Assembly: GCA_039654915.1 (NCBI GenBank)
Contig: CM077597.1
Coordinates: 40,398,001-40,462,000 of the forward strand
DNA: 64,000 bases
From: Aquilaria yunnanensis
Lineage: Eukaryota; Streptophyta; Magnoliopsida; Malvales; Thymelaeaceae
Direction: 5' to 3'
Part shown: positions 20,683 to 32,979 of the stretch, one piece after another
Numbering within the stretch: position 1 is the stretch's first letter
Layout: each line of letters starts with the position of its first letter
Position numbers and translations under genes: made by a program
The notes under the pieces: generated by a model
What the model saw: the letters and a program-made list of their open reading frames with translations, nothing else
Databases searched by the model: none
Told to the model about the DNA's origin: nothing

Positions 20683-23027
20683 TGTCATGACCCTCATCTT
20701 CAAGCTAAGCCTAAGTTAAATAAAAAAAATTAATAAAACAAAGTCTGAGAACTAAGTGTTATAATTAGTGTACCTCAAAGACATGTGAGGTGATATTAAT
20801 GGTAGGTTTATCTGGGTACACACATGTACATGTTTAATGGCTTAATGGCATAAATAGCATAAAGGGTTTTGTGGAAGAAACGAAGTTCAAGGACTTAATT
20901 GCACACATAAGCGGATGCCTAACTTTATGGGTATATTTTATTGGAGGACCATGTTGCACCATGCAAGAAGTAGGATGACTAAGGCTAGCATTAGCCCCAT
21001 TTTTGCACCATTTGGCACCTAACCAGATAGCATGCCTCCACTTGGGTCAAAACACCCAATTTCGGGTCAATGTTCCATTGTTGAGCTAGCAAAAAGCTCT
21101 TGAGAGGAGAAGGCTAGGGTTTATGCCAAATTATTGATGGCTTGAGCTTGGATTGAAGAATCAAGCTTGTTGTAGTGGATTTCAGCATTAGCCGAACTTG
21201 ACATTTCATTTTCAAGCTTGGATTCTTGCATTTGGAAGTATACTGAGACCTAGAGCTACAGTTGGTAAGGATTCTTTATGAACTTTTCTTGATATTGGTA
21301 TTGTTCCATGTTCAAGGGAGTTTTAGGCTTCTAAGTGATGGTATATTAAGCTAGATGAACTTAGAATGCCGTAGGTGCTATGTTCTACCTTTGAGTATAT
21401 TGATTATGGTTGCTAGCTAGCTATGTAAAGGCAAGAACTAAAGTTCTAGCATAGGTAGGTCAACCTATAGGTGAACTTGGAGCTCTATATGCAATAGTGA
21501 TGAATGGTGATATGAAACCGAAGCGATTGTGTGTGTACTTGCTAGTATTGTGTTGGCCGAGACCAAGAACATGGTGTGTGGTATGTGTATTGTGTGCTTT
21601 AGTTCTTGATTGTGCTTGCTGACCCTCATAATTAGTTGTTAATCATGTATATCTATGTGTGTATATTGTGTTTTGTGTCTTCTTGTCTTTGTATGCAGGT
21701 CAAGGAAATTAGGGGAGGTTAAGTCTTGGGACTTAACTAAATAAGCTCTTAAGAGCTGTGTGAATCCTTATTAGGTTATGTATATAACTCATGCCCCTTA
21801 TTTATGTGATTACAGGAAAGAACATTGAGCTTGAGTAGTTTGAGTACCTAATTAGTGTTTTCGGGTACTATAAGGTACATACACTATGAAGTGTATGTTA
21901 GCTTAATAAGTGTAGTCACAGGATTAAAGTGCAAGTCTTATGTATTGCAAGCTCACATATTTGAATACTTGCAGGCTTTGTGAGTAAATTGTGGGATAAG
22001 TCTAGAATCATGGATATGTGCTCAATGGCTTTTATATGGTGGTTTGCTCTTTTGATCATGAATTTAATGGTTGCACTTGTATTGCAAGTTATTGTCTTAT
22101 TCTATACTTTCAAGGTAGCTTTTGGTTATATGTAAGAGTGTGGATATACCTAAACCTCTCTCCTTTGATTATAGTGTATTTTGAATACTTTTGCTTAGTT
22201 TGCCAAGCTTTTGTGAATATGTAGGTAAACGTGACATCTAAGTGTCTTGCTTTTGAGAGGAGATGTTGATTAGGTGCTATGAGATGCACTTGGCATGGTA
22301 CCAAGCTTATGATTGTACATATCGTGAATATATAAATTTGAGGATGTTGTGTTGGTGTTACTTGTATGTGTAACCTTGTAGACTAGGCAACTCTTGGATA
22401 ATAAGTATTGGTAATGGACTTGGTATAGTTCCAAGAATATAATAGTGCTATATAATGTTTATGATTTAGTTTCCTAAGTATGTAAAAGGTTTGTGTTAAT
22501 GAATGAAGCGTTGTGAAAGATGGTGTATATTTTGTAAGTGGAGCCTCAGTTGGCTTACTAAACTTGAGCAAGCTTCATGAATGGAAGACTAAGCTTGTGA
22601 TGTGAAGTTATATGCACTCTTGGTTATGAACCATATTTGTGTTAAACCTCTATTGGTATTGTTGTGCATAAGACATGGAACAACTCATGATTTCAAACTT
22701 TTCTTATATTGGGCTTCTTGGTTGCCATACACTATGATGCCACACTTGATGAGCACACATGAAACACTTTAACAGGAGAAATTGGAATCTTGCCTTGTGA
22801 TGCAAGTAATGATTTTGGGCTTTTAAATGGTAGATTCCTAGGGTGCCTCCTAATGCTTTAACCTTATGAGTAAAGCATGCATGCGAGCTTAATAAACTTG
22901 CCTGAGTGTTAAACCTAATTATAAGCCATTATGGGTCCACCTAAGAAACATAAGCTTTGGTGTTTTTAGGTACCACTATGGGGTAGCTATATATGTGCAC
23001 TGGCTGGGGCTTGTGTGATGCGTGACA
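20683..23027 (+). mobile_element. 3' LTR of the gypsy-X element, 2.35 kb
   Basis: It runs from TGTCATGACC after the PPT to GATGCGTGACA. The following CATAC is the duplicated target. At the homologous place in the empty LTR-Y at 51383-53807 the sequence reads GTGCATACCCAAGAGG without interruption, which supports these ends. It is co-linear with the 5' LTR for about 1.5 kb with modest divergence, so the insertion is moderately old. It carries the same splice-like signals as the 5' LTR (GTAAGG at 21265, TATGCAG at 21698). Confidence 0.87.
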
Positions 23028-23776
23028 CATACTCAAGTGACCCTCTTGAGCAGTATGTAAATACATGCATATTGGTTTAACCATAATACACATATTTACA
23101 TTTATGCACACCATGGTAGCTAAGAAGGAAAACACTAGCACAAGTTTTAGTTTTGGCTTCCACACATTAAGCATTCTTACTAGGTTAAAAAATTCCAACC
23201 ATTGCACCTGAACTTCGTCCAATAAACTGTATTAATCTAGCCATATAACCCCCTATTTTGTTTGCTCCATTATCAACTAGAGACTTAGAGAAAATGAAGG
23301 AATTTTGTTTTACATCAATTACCTACCAATGGACCAAGTTATGGATTTTTGAAGTTGGTTACAAAATTCTGGCCAAATGAATAGTAACTTAGCCAACTTT
23401 CAAACTTCATATCTTTGGCTATAGGACTTTAAATTTAGAAATTATAAATCCCAATTCAACCTATAAATGTGCTCTAGGTGAGGTCAAAATTTCATACCAA
23501 GATTCCATCTACACAGGGAGATATAGAACTTTAAATGCAGTGTCGAAATTCTAGTCACTTTATGACCATTTTGCCCAGACAAAATTTCATAAGTGTGCAA
23601 ACACTTCATTCACAAGGGGAAAGCTGTCCAAGGCTACCCCATATATGTCCAATACACATGGGAAATACATTCTCTTGCATCTACCAACTTTATGTAGTCA
23701 AAATAGAATTTACAAGTAAGCATCCTATCATTCACAATTAGGCAGCTTTGCACCATATCACATATATAGCCAAAAC

Positions 23777-25192
23777 TGTTAGTGTTGTGCCCAAAAGCCA
23801 ATCATGAGATGATTGTATTTTTGCACATTGAGTCATGATATTTTATTAAGGCATTCATCCAGCAATTATGTTTGTTGTTTTGTTTCTGCGTAACTTAATA
23901 AACATAATTGTAACCCTAGAATAATGATATTCTTAAACATCCCTGGTCTAGTATTATTGTGGAGCGGGTTGCAATAATACATAACGACTAGCATATATGG
24001 AGACTAATATGAGATATGTAGTCTACATATGGGTACAAGTTGGAGAACTTGTGTACTGGACCGACCCACCATGAGAACACTTCATGGATCGTTATATGAG
24101 TGTCATAAGTGATTCTCATAATGATCATGGTATATGTAGTCCTTCGACCTAAAATCATCAAGGTTCCCTACATGTGAGTCACATACTTTGATAGTTTCCT
24201 TTGTTGCTCGTAACTGAGTGAACTTGAAGGAGGTCATTGGGTATGTCACATATCATGCGGAGGGATTTGTTTGATCGAGATGAGATTTGTCCCTCCTATG
24301 TAACGGGAGTGATATCTTCGGGCCCCTTGATAGAGTAAGACTTAGAAAAATGCATGGCCATGCTCAGATGAGTTGATATACGATATCAATGTCATCAGTT
24401 TAAGTTGGTCTACTCGGTAATCAAGAAACCAAAGATTGGGCTATACGAGAGTGACACATTCCATGTCTCATGATTAGTCTTGATATCTTGGACAAAGGGA
24501 CATTGGCATATATCAGTGATGATCATAAAGGTTTAGTCGAATCACCGACAATCTTGTCACTTAGGTAGCAATGATGTGTTGCTAGACACTGCTCATTACT
24601 TATGATCATAAATGTGATTTATGATCATTGCCAATGTGGTAAGAGCCTATTGGGTCGCACACATAGAGCTATTTGGATCATTAGAGTGCATTGGCTAATA
24701 ATTTGGGTTTTGGTTTCACAATAATTTCGTATTAATAATGGGCCCAATAGTTGAGCCATTATTAAGCCCAACATTAAAGCCAAATTGGATTAGGGCTTTG
24801 AAACCTATTAGGCCTGGAAGTTGAGTCTCACTATAAATACAACTTCTAGTGAGAAATTCGTAGGTCTCCTTGCCCTAGCCTCCCAAAAGGACAGCCACAC
24901 TCTTCTCTTGCAATTCCTTGGAGGATGCAAGCTAGCACTGCGAGCGCAAGAGAAACGCATCTGCCGGGACATGGTGGAAGCGTGGTGATCCCGAGAGGCT
25001 CGTGTGGATACCATAGAGAGCTTGAACACGTCAACTGTTCAGGTTTTGTGATTTGACTCTACAGTTGAGTGAGAGATCTCAACCGAAAATTAGGTATGAA
25101 AATTTTTGAACACCCGGTTTACCCAGTTTCACTTGGATCCTAGAGGGTTTCGGTTAAATTCCGCTGCACTGTTTGGCTCCCGAAACGCAACA
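23777..25192 (+). mobile_element. copia solo LTR A, 1416 bp
   Basis: It starts TGTTAGTGTTGTGCCC and ends CGAAACGCAACA, and is flanked by the perfect duplication AAAAC (23772-23776 and 25193-25197). The empty site is visible in the LTR-Y at 51383-53807 (ATAGCCAAAACATTGCTC). A TATA box lies at 24832 (TATAAATAC). A 27-bp palindrome lies at 24602-24628: ATGATCATAAAT, GTG, then the inverse arm. The minus-strand frame 25029-24808 is a chance frame that recurs in every copy. It belongs to the same subfamily as the 3' LTR of element E. Confidence 0.93.
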
Positions 25193-25798
25193 AAAACATT
25201 ACTCAAACTTTCACATACGTGTCTCATTTTACATAAAATATATGTGCATGCATACATGTACTACATAATGGTCTTAACCCAACTAAATACACATCCTAAG
25301 TTATAGGAGTGCGTGAGACACAATGGACTCCAAAAACAGGATGTTGGACAGCTGCTGCATAACATAGTAAGCACCATCACAAAAAATACCAAATGTGCTC
25401 CTAAAATCACCAAACTTTCCAGATCACAACTAGATACATCGAAGTTAAAATACCTAAAATTTCAAATCAAAAATCAAATGAAAAAGGTCAGTTTGAATGT
25501 GATCTTTCTGCTGGACCTGAAATGGCAGAATTGAGGCGAGTAAGTTTCATTGTGAAACTTAGTAAGGGAAACATTTGGTTTCTTAAGGAAATGTGACCTT
25601 CATTAAAACCTGCATCCAACGACACTAAAACACAAAACCACAAGGCATATATACAAGATATTGCAACCAAATGCAGCAGCCATTCACAACCAACAAACAC
25701 AAGAAATGTGGCAGCAACATAAACCGTAGGTTAGTCCATAAAACATGCAATAAAATTAAGTAAATCATTGTGGCAGCTCTCCTCAAGCTAATGCTTGG

Positions 25799-28205
25799 TG
25801 TTATGGCTCTCCTAGTGGGAAGCATGCCTGAAGAAGGTAAATGGCTCTAAATCAAGTTTGAAACCTTGATTCAAGTTTACATAGCAGGAATAGGAAAGTT
25901 TAGCAAAGTTCACTAAGTTTTAAGGAGGTTAAGCCACTAAATAAGATTCAGGGGAAAAATGGTAATTTTTTCATCCTGAATAGTCAGGCCAGATCCCGAG
26001 TGGTTAAAATAAGTTTTTATAACCTAACTTTCAACTTTAACCCAAACTTGATCAAATAAACAAGGATTAATCAAGAATAGCTAAGGTTACCAAAAGATGG
26101 GGACTGAAGTGTATCATGTCTAATACTTTGGTGGCCTAAGTGTTAAACATGGTTTATAAGAGGGTAAAGTGGAGGGTGGCTGCCATAAATCCGAGTTCAT
26201 CCTCTCCACCCTCATTTTTTCATCCAATTAAGCTTGAAATCAAAGTTTCTTGGTGAAAAGAGAAGCCATCACAAGTATATAGGCCATTGGGAGCTCATTT
26301 CAAGCATAAAACCATGGTTTTGGAGCTTGGAAGCACATTTTCTTCCATCCCCTTTTTTTAGTACGATGTAACCAATGTGTACTTGATTGAATTCATGTTT
26401 ATTAGTTGATTAGGAGCTTGGGTTTTGGTTAGAAAGCAAGAATTTGATGTTTGGTGCCTATGTTTGGCTTGGAACTTAGGTGGTGCTTTGGTGAGCTTAG
26501 TGGATTGGAAGAGTGCTTAATTCTTGCTTGTCACTTGGAGTTGAGGTAAGGGAGTTGTATTTTCGAGTTCAATTAATGCTATTAGGATGAGTTTGCTTGA
26601 TGAATTTGAGTAATTCTTGCAACAACATTAGTTAGTGGAGAAGGTTAAATCATGGTGGACTATGAGGTTTGTGATGATTGGAATGATGTTATAACGCATC
26701 ATAGATTGGCTTGTGATAGTTGGTTGTGATCTATGCAACATGTTTTACATGTATGTGAAGTTTGGAGGCTAACCAAGCATGTTTGATATGTTTCGCAAGT
26801 GTCCAAAGTTCATAGCAGCAAAATCTGTGAAAATTCTCTAGATCCACAGATTGGCGACGTGTCGCTAGTTTTGTACCATTGCCCACAACGTGTCGCCAAT
26901 ATAGAAAGTTACCAACAGTGGCGACGTGTCACCACAGTTATGTTGGCTAGATTTTCCAAGTTTTGCTATGAAGGTCAAGAGGAGACCTAAAGGGGTTCTT
27001 AAGGTGTCTTGGGGTCTAAGCATTTTCGGGGTACTCCGAGACTTTCAAAAGTCCTTCGAGACCTAGGAGTTTTCTTGAGTTTTGTAAAGTTTTATGGTTA
27101 CTACTACCATAAGCAAGAAAACTAGTTTACTAAGGATCACAACTAAGTACCACTAGCTAGGGTGAAAGGTTTAGAACCCTTGGAGACCTAGTCGTGCCGG
27201 TAGCCACGAGGTTGCACGGTGAAACCTTAGTGCACCTAGTTTACAAGGTCTTTATCGCCTAGTTATAATAGTCCCACCATAGTTCCCCTGTACAACATAA
27301 ATGGCAGAGGTTCAACTGGTGATTTGTCACTAGTTAGGTTGGGAAGCTAAACTTGCTAGAGGACAAGGCTATGCCTTGTAGTTCAAGGACTAGGATGAGG
27401 AGTGGTTCCAAGGGACCAAGGTATATGCATATATTAGACCCTCAGGTTGTATGAGCTCACAGCAGGTTACATATGTTCTCATATGTGGAGTCCTTAGTAA
27501 TTTTCTTGCAAGTACCGTGAAGACCCTTACCGAGAATGTTTAAGTTCTCACTCCCTAGTTATGTTGTGCAAATTTTGAAGTTGTTGGACCGGGTAACCCT
27601 TGAGGGTTATCATGGTAGTTGCTTTTGTTGCAGGTATTTCACTTGAGAATTTTTATGATTCTAGTTTACTTGGGTAACTTGTTGGTCAAGTAACGTACTA
27701 ACTTGAGTCTTCCTTTGGCTGCAGAGCCTAGTAGCACTTGGATAAGGATTTTTGTGACTCGCCACTGGGACTTGCATCCAAGGTGGGAGTTTGTTCAAGA
27801 AGATCTCCGTTGAGACTTGTATATATAGTACTCTTAGTTGCCTCCATTATCTATGTTTTGAGAAGTCCTAGACTCTAGGGTTGCTCTTGGGTGAGGGCAT
27901 TAGTCTACTTTATGTATGAATGCTCCCACACAGTTGTTATGTGTAGTAAACTCACATAAATGTTGATTTTGTATGCTTTGGCTATTTGAACTTATTTTCT
28001 ATGGAAATCTCTTAGCCAAGTCAATGTTTTATGGTTTTTGTTAATCCAAGTCAAAGCATGAAGAGCATGCATCCTGCATATTCTAGGTTAATCAACTAGC
28101 ATCACATAGTTTTAATTCGCACACATATACAACTAGCCAATTGCAATTCGTCGTGAGACCAGCTCTTACAAGTCTCCTAGGCAGGGGCCAAGGATGGCCA
28201 TGTCA
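25799..28205 (+). mobile_element. solo LTR-Z, 2.41 kb
   Basis: It starts TGTTATGGC and ends GCCATGTCA, and is flanked by the perfect duplication CTTGG (25794-25798 and 28206-28210). Removing it restores the LTR-Y reading AATGCTTGGTCTTAGGAGG. The strand is inferred from weak similarity of its right half to the fragment at 9712-10440 and is not certain. Three ACGTGTC motifs lie at 26857, 26888 and 26924. GGTAAGGG near 26545 and TTGTTGCAGGTATTTC near 27625 look like splice sites. No coding region. It is probably a large gypsy LTR, but no internal region of this family is present to prove it. Confidence 0.85.
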
Positions 28206-28466
28206 CTTGGTCTTAGGAGGATTTTAACACTAGTTAGTACTTCACTACCATCATTGTGCACTTCACACTAGGTCACAAAACCTTGAATAAGTGCACTCCC
28301 TTCACTAAGCTTTGTTCATCAAGCACTTAGCTCTCTTCCAAACTTAGGCCGAGCTCCATGGATACTTGAATATTACAGTAAGCAATCTATGAGAGTAAGA
28401 GAACTCCTTACCAAGATTGGTAGGCCGAATTTGAAGTTTGATCATTGAAGTATTCAAGCTATATCT

Positions 28467-29882
28467 TGTTAGTATTGTGCCCAAAAAGCCAATCATGAGA
28501 TGATTGTATTTTTGCACATTGAGTCATGATATTTTATTGAGGCATTAATCCAGCAATTTTGTTTGTTGTTTTGTTTCTGCGTAACATAATAAACATAATT
28601 GTAACCCTAGAATAATGATATTCTTAAACGTCCCTAGTCTAGTATTATTGTGGAGCGGGTTGCAATAATACATAATGACTAGCATATGTGGAGACTAATA
28701 TGAGATATGTAGTCTACATATGGGTACAAGTTGGAGAACTTGTGTACTGGACCGACCCACCATGAGAACACTTCATGGATCGTTATATGAGTGTCATAAG
28801 TGATTCTCATAGTGATCATGGTATATGTAGTCCTTCGACCTAAGATCATCAAGGTTCCCTACATGTGAGTCACATACTTTGATACTTTCCTTTGTTGCTC
28901 GTAACTGAGTGAACTTGAAGGAGGTCATTGGGTATGTCACATATCATGCGGAGGGATTTGTATGATCAAGATGGGATTTGTCCCTCCTATGTAACGGGAG
29001 TGATATCTTTGGGCCCCTTGATAGAGTGAGACTTAGAAAATGCATGGCCATGCTCCGATGAGTTGATATATGATATCAATGTCGTCAGTTTAATTTGGTC
29101 TACTCGGTAATCAAGAAACCAAAGATTGGGCTATACGAGAGTGACACATTCCATGTCTTGTGCTTAGTCTTGATATCTTGGACAAAGGGACAATGGCATA
29201 TATCGGTGATGATCATAAAGGTTTAGTCGATTCACCGACAATCTTGTCACTTGGGTAGCAATGATGTGTTGCTAGACACTGCTCATTGCTTATGATCATA
29301 AATGTGATTTATGATCATTGCCAACATGGCAAGAGCCTATTGGGTCGCACACGTAGAGCTATTTGGATCATTAGAGTGCATGGGCTAATTATTTGGGTTA
29401 TGGTTTCACTTTAATTTCGTATTAATAATGGGCCAAGGAGTTGAGCCATTATTAAGCCCGAAATTAAATCCTAATTGGATTAGGGCTTTGAAACCCATTA
29501 GGCCTGGAAGTTGAGTCTCACTATAAATACAACTTTTAAGTGAGAAATTCGCAGGTCTCCTTGCCCTAGCCTCCCAAAAGGACAGCCGCACTCTTCTCTT
29601 GCAATTCCTTGGAGGACGCAAGCTAGCACTGCGAGCGCAAGAGAAACGCATCTGCCAGGACGTGGTGGAAGTGTGGTGATCCCGAGAGGCTCGTGTGGAT
29701 ACCATAGAGAGCTTGAACACGTCAACTGTTCAGGTTTTGTGATTCGACTCTACAGTTGAGTGAGAGATCTCAACCGAAATTTAGGTATGAAATTTTTGAA
29801 CACCCGGTTTACCCCGTTTCACTTGGATCCTGGAGGGTTTCGGTTAAATTCCGCTGCGCTGTTTGGCTCCCGAAACCCAACA
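28467..29882 (+). mobile_element. copia solo LTR B, 1416 bp
   Basis: It starts TGTTAGTATTGTGCCC and ends CGAAACCCAACA, with the perfect duplication TATCT on both sides (28462-28466, 29883-29887). It is nearly identical to the solo LTR at 43377-44792 and shares with it diagnostic differences from copy A: GTATTG instead of GTGTTG, one extra A before GCC, and GGGCCAAGGAG instead of GGGCCCAATAG. It therefore marks a second, young subfamily. It has a TATA box near 29522 and the palindrome at 29292-29318. Confidence 0.94.
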
Positions 29883-30627
29883 TATCTCTAGTTTGCTTCC
29901 AATTGCTTCCGTTTGCCTTCAATTTCAATCTTGGTGGCTATAGAGGAGCTATGGAAGAAGTGTGGAGGTGGGTGGTGGCTGGTTGGGTTGAATGTAAGAG
30001 AAGAAAAATTCAATTTTGTTGCTTAAAGTAGCTTAGGTGCACTAAACACCCTTAATAACCTCAATCATGCTTTATGTCATTTTCCTTCTCACTAATTATG
30101 GTTTCTTTGTCTTAAACTCATTGGTCCACCATTGCCCAACATTTTTTACCATCCTTATCTTATTTTGGCTGCCTTTTCATGTGTGGGATAACCCAACAAC
30201 TTTACCTTTTGACTTAAGTCAAAAGCTTGAACACCTTAAGGTTTACACTAAGACATTTAGGTCCTTAATGCCTTTAGTGTTTCTTTTGTCCAAACATGTC
30301 TTCCATGAGCAATTTGGTCCCCCAATAGCACTTTCATATCATTCACATCCTTCCCATAACTCTCCAAGGCTCTTTTTTGAGAGTTTTGCAATTAAGCACC
30401 TGAATTTCCAAAACCTGTCAAAAAAGTCCTTATGTTACTTGACAAACAAACAATCCGAAAGGCATTTCTTGGGGGCCAAGTTACCAACTTGGAACACTTT
30501 TAAGGAGGTGTTGATCATGCCTTTTACCCCCCACACTTTAGTCATTGTGATGAAAATTACACAATATAATGATTTTGGACCATTATGCCACATGTTGTAA
30601 TTTTCATATTTTTATGAGGTGGTAACA

Positions 30628-30966
30628 ATCCTCCCCCCCTTAAAAATCTTGGTCCTCCAAATTGCCTTTAACTTGGGGTATTCTATAAGATACCTTTCCA
30701 TAAGGTCTTTCTCAATTTCCTAAGTTGCTTCTCTTTCAGAGTGGTGTGACCACTGAACTTAAACCATAGGAATGAGCTTGTTTCTTAACCTTCTGGTATC
30801 CTTAGTTAAGATAGCTATAGGTTTCTCTTCATATGTCAAGTTAGGTTCCAATTGTATGTCTTCCACTATAATAGCATGCTTTGTGTCCCATAGACACTTC
30901 TTAAGCATACTGATGTGAAAAACATTATGAACACTTGACATGCTTAGCGATAGAGCTAACTTGTGT
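30628..30966 (-). pseudogene. reverse PPT and integrase C-terminal remnant of gypsy-Y
   Basis: Next to the LTR-Y end lies ATCCTCCCCCCCT (30628-30640), a reverse polypurine tract. On the minus strand, 30989-30759 reads HKLALSL, SSVHNVFHISMLKK, then LEPNLTYEEKPIAIL and LRNKLIPMV. This is the integrase C-terminal region typical of chromoviral Ty3/gypsy elements; a shifted piece nearer the PPT would be the chromodomain but is decayed. It is cut at about 30967 by a copia LTR fragment. It identifies LTR-Y as a chromoviral gypsy family. Confidence 0.8.
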
Positions 30967-31596
30967 GCAACCCAATAGGCTCTTACCACATTGGCAATGA
31001 TTATAAATCACATTTATGATCATAAGCAATGAGCAGTGTCTAGCAACACATCATTGCTACCCAAGTGACAAGATTGGCGATGATTCGACTAAACCTTCAT
31101 GATCATTATCTGTATATCCCATTGTCCTTTTGTCCAAGATATCAAGACCAACCACGAGACATGGAATGTGTCACTCACATATAGCCTAATCTATGGTTTC
31201 TTGATTACCAAGTAGACTAACTTAAACTGATGGCATTGATATTGTATATCAACTCATCTGAGCATGGCCATGCATTTTATTAGTCTCACTCTATCAGGGG
31301 GCCCAAAGATATCACTGCCATTATGTAGGAGGGACAAATCGCATATTGATCATAAAAACCCTCTGCATGATTTGTAACATACCCAATGACCTCCATCAAG
31401 TTCACTCAGTTACGAGTAACAAAGGGAAGTATCAAAGTATGTGACACACATGTAGCGAACCTTAATGACCTTAGGTCAAAGGACTACATATACATGATCA
31501 CTATGAGAATCTCTTATGACACTCATACAATGTTCCATGTAGCATTCTCATGGTGGGTAGGTCCAGTACACAAGTTCTCCAACTTGTACCCATATG
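30967..31596 (-). mobile_element. partial copia LTR of remnant F
   Basis: The reverse of the copia LTR middle part, from GTGCAACCCAATAGGCTC to AACTTGTACCCATATG. Both LTR ends are missing. At 31596 it jumps directly into RNase H sequence, so the LTR start, PPT and polyprotein end were deleted. Diverged compared with the young copies. Confidence 0.75.
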
Positions 31597-32979
31597 GTGG
31601 ATCAGCAATGTTGTTGTCTGTCAAGGTCCTGCATATCATCACATCATCCCTTTTGATGATCTCCCTAATGAGATGATAGTGTTGGAGTATGTTCTTGGAC
31701 TATTGGTGAGATCTCGGTTCATTAGCCCATGCGATTGCTCCATTATTGTCACAATAGAGCTCTATTAGGTCGACAATGCTTAGAATCGCTCGAAGTTCCG
31801 TGATGAACTTTTTGATGTAAACTACCTCCTTTGCAACATCAGAGGTGGCAATGCACTTAGCTTTCATTGTAGAGTCGGCTATTGTTTCTTACCAAGAATG
31901 CATCCTTAATCCATCTCAAGTATTTAAGGATGTTCTTAACAGCTATCTAGTGACTCTCATTGGGGTTTGATTGCTACTTGTTCATCATGCTTGAGACATA
32001 TGAGACATTGGGACTAGTACATATCAAGGCATACATGATAGATCCTTTTGCTAAGGAATATGGAATCTTACTCATGCATTCTCTTTCCTCGAGTGTACTA
32101 GAACATTCAGATGTTGAGATAGTTATACCATGTGACATGGGCAAGAATCCTTCCTTGAAGTCATGCATGCTAAACCTCTCTAGCACATTGTCAATGTATG
32201 TACTCTAACTTAGGCTAAGAAGTTTTCTTGATCTACCTATATAGTTTTAATGCCTAACACATAGGTTGCTTTACCCAAGTCTTTCATGGAGAAACATTTC
32301 CCTAATCAATTCTTGATAGACTATAGCTTGAGAATGTCATTCCTGATGAACAGTATGTCATCTACATATAACACCAAGAAGATAATAATGCTCCCACTAA
32401 CTTTCTTGTGTACACAAGGTTTATCTTCATTTATGATGAAACCAAACTCTTTGATTACTTCATCAAAATGAAGATTCCAACTTAGAGAAGCTTGCTTCAA
32501 TCCATAAATGAATCTTTGCAACTTGCACATCTTATCAGCATTCTCTAGAGTGACATAACTCTTGGGTCCTCAAGTTGTTTTCCATTAAGGAAAGTAGTTG
32601 TGACATCTATTTTCCATATCACTTAATCATAATGTGTAGCAACAGCTAATAAAATTTGGGTGGATTTAAGCATGGCAACTAACGATAAACTCTTGTCATT
32701 GTCAATACCATGAATTTCCTTGAAACCTTTTGCAACCAGTCATCCCTAATAGGTAATCACATTACCATCCATGTTCGTCTTTTTCTTAAAGGTGAATTTA
32801 TACCCTATGTGTTTTTTCCCTTCAAGTGGATCAACCAAGGTCCATACTTGGTTTTGATACATGGATTCCATCTTCGATTTCTTGGCCTTAAGTAACTTCT
32901 TAGAATTTGGTCATGACATAACATGTTGGTAAGTTGTGGGCTCATCTTGATGCATGAGCATTACATCACTAGTATGAGT
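31597..32979 (-). pseudogene. copia RNase H and reverse transcriptase remnant (F)
   Basis: On the minus strand this reads, in polyprotein order from 32979 downwards, the start of reverse transcriptase, a KLQRFIYGLKQASLSWN block, the YVDDILFI catalytic block (about 32390), and decayed RNase H blocks to 31600. Many stops and deletions are present; the longest piece is 32530-32321. It is clearly more decayed than E and G. At 32979 it is cut by the start of an LTR of E. It might be the 3' half of the element whose 5' half is H (48478-49745), but part of integrase is missing between them. Confidence 0.75.

Larger units (their letters stand above)
17464..30627 (-). mobile_element. minus-strand LTR-Y, split into five pieces by four nested insertions
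   Basis: Pieces 17464-17571, 23028-23776, 25193-25798, 28206-28466 and 29883-30627 join in order into one LTR-Y of about 2.45 kb, matching the solo LTR-Y at 51383-53807 along its length. It starts TGTTACCCATTCTG (reverse of the LTR end) and ends GGTGGTAACA at 30627. A reverse PPT follows directly, so it is the 3' LTR of a minus-strand element whose integrase end is at 30628-30966. The insertions are a gypsy-X element, two copia solo LTRs and a solo LTR-Z. An open frame at 30067-30600 (177 codons, plus strand) lies antisense inside the U3 of this LTR. Confidence 0.85.

Noticed and set aside
24808..25034. Minus-strand frame beginning MFKLSMVSTRASRDHH, seen again near 29406, 39685 and 44316
   Set aside because: It recurs only because each is a copy of the same copia LTR. 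It is antisense to the leader, with no known domain and no independent conservation.
30967..32979. Remnant F as the inner part of element E
   Set aside because: F is on the opposite strand and much more decayed; E starts its own LTR at 32980.
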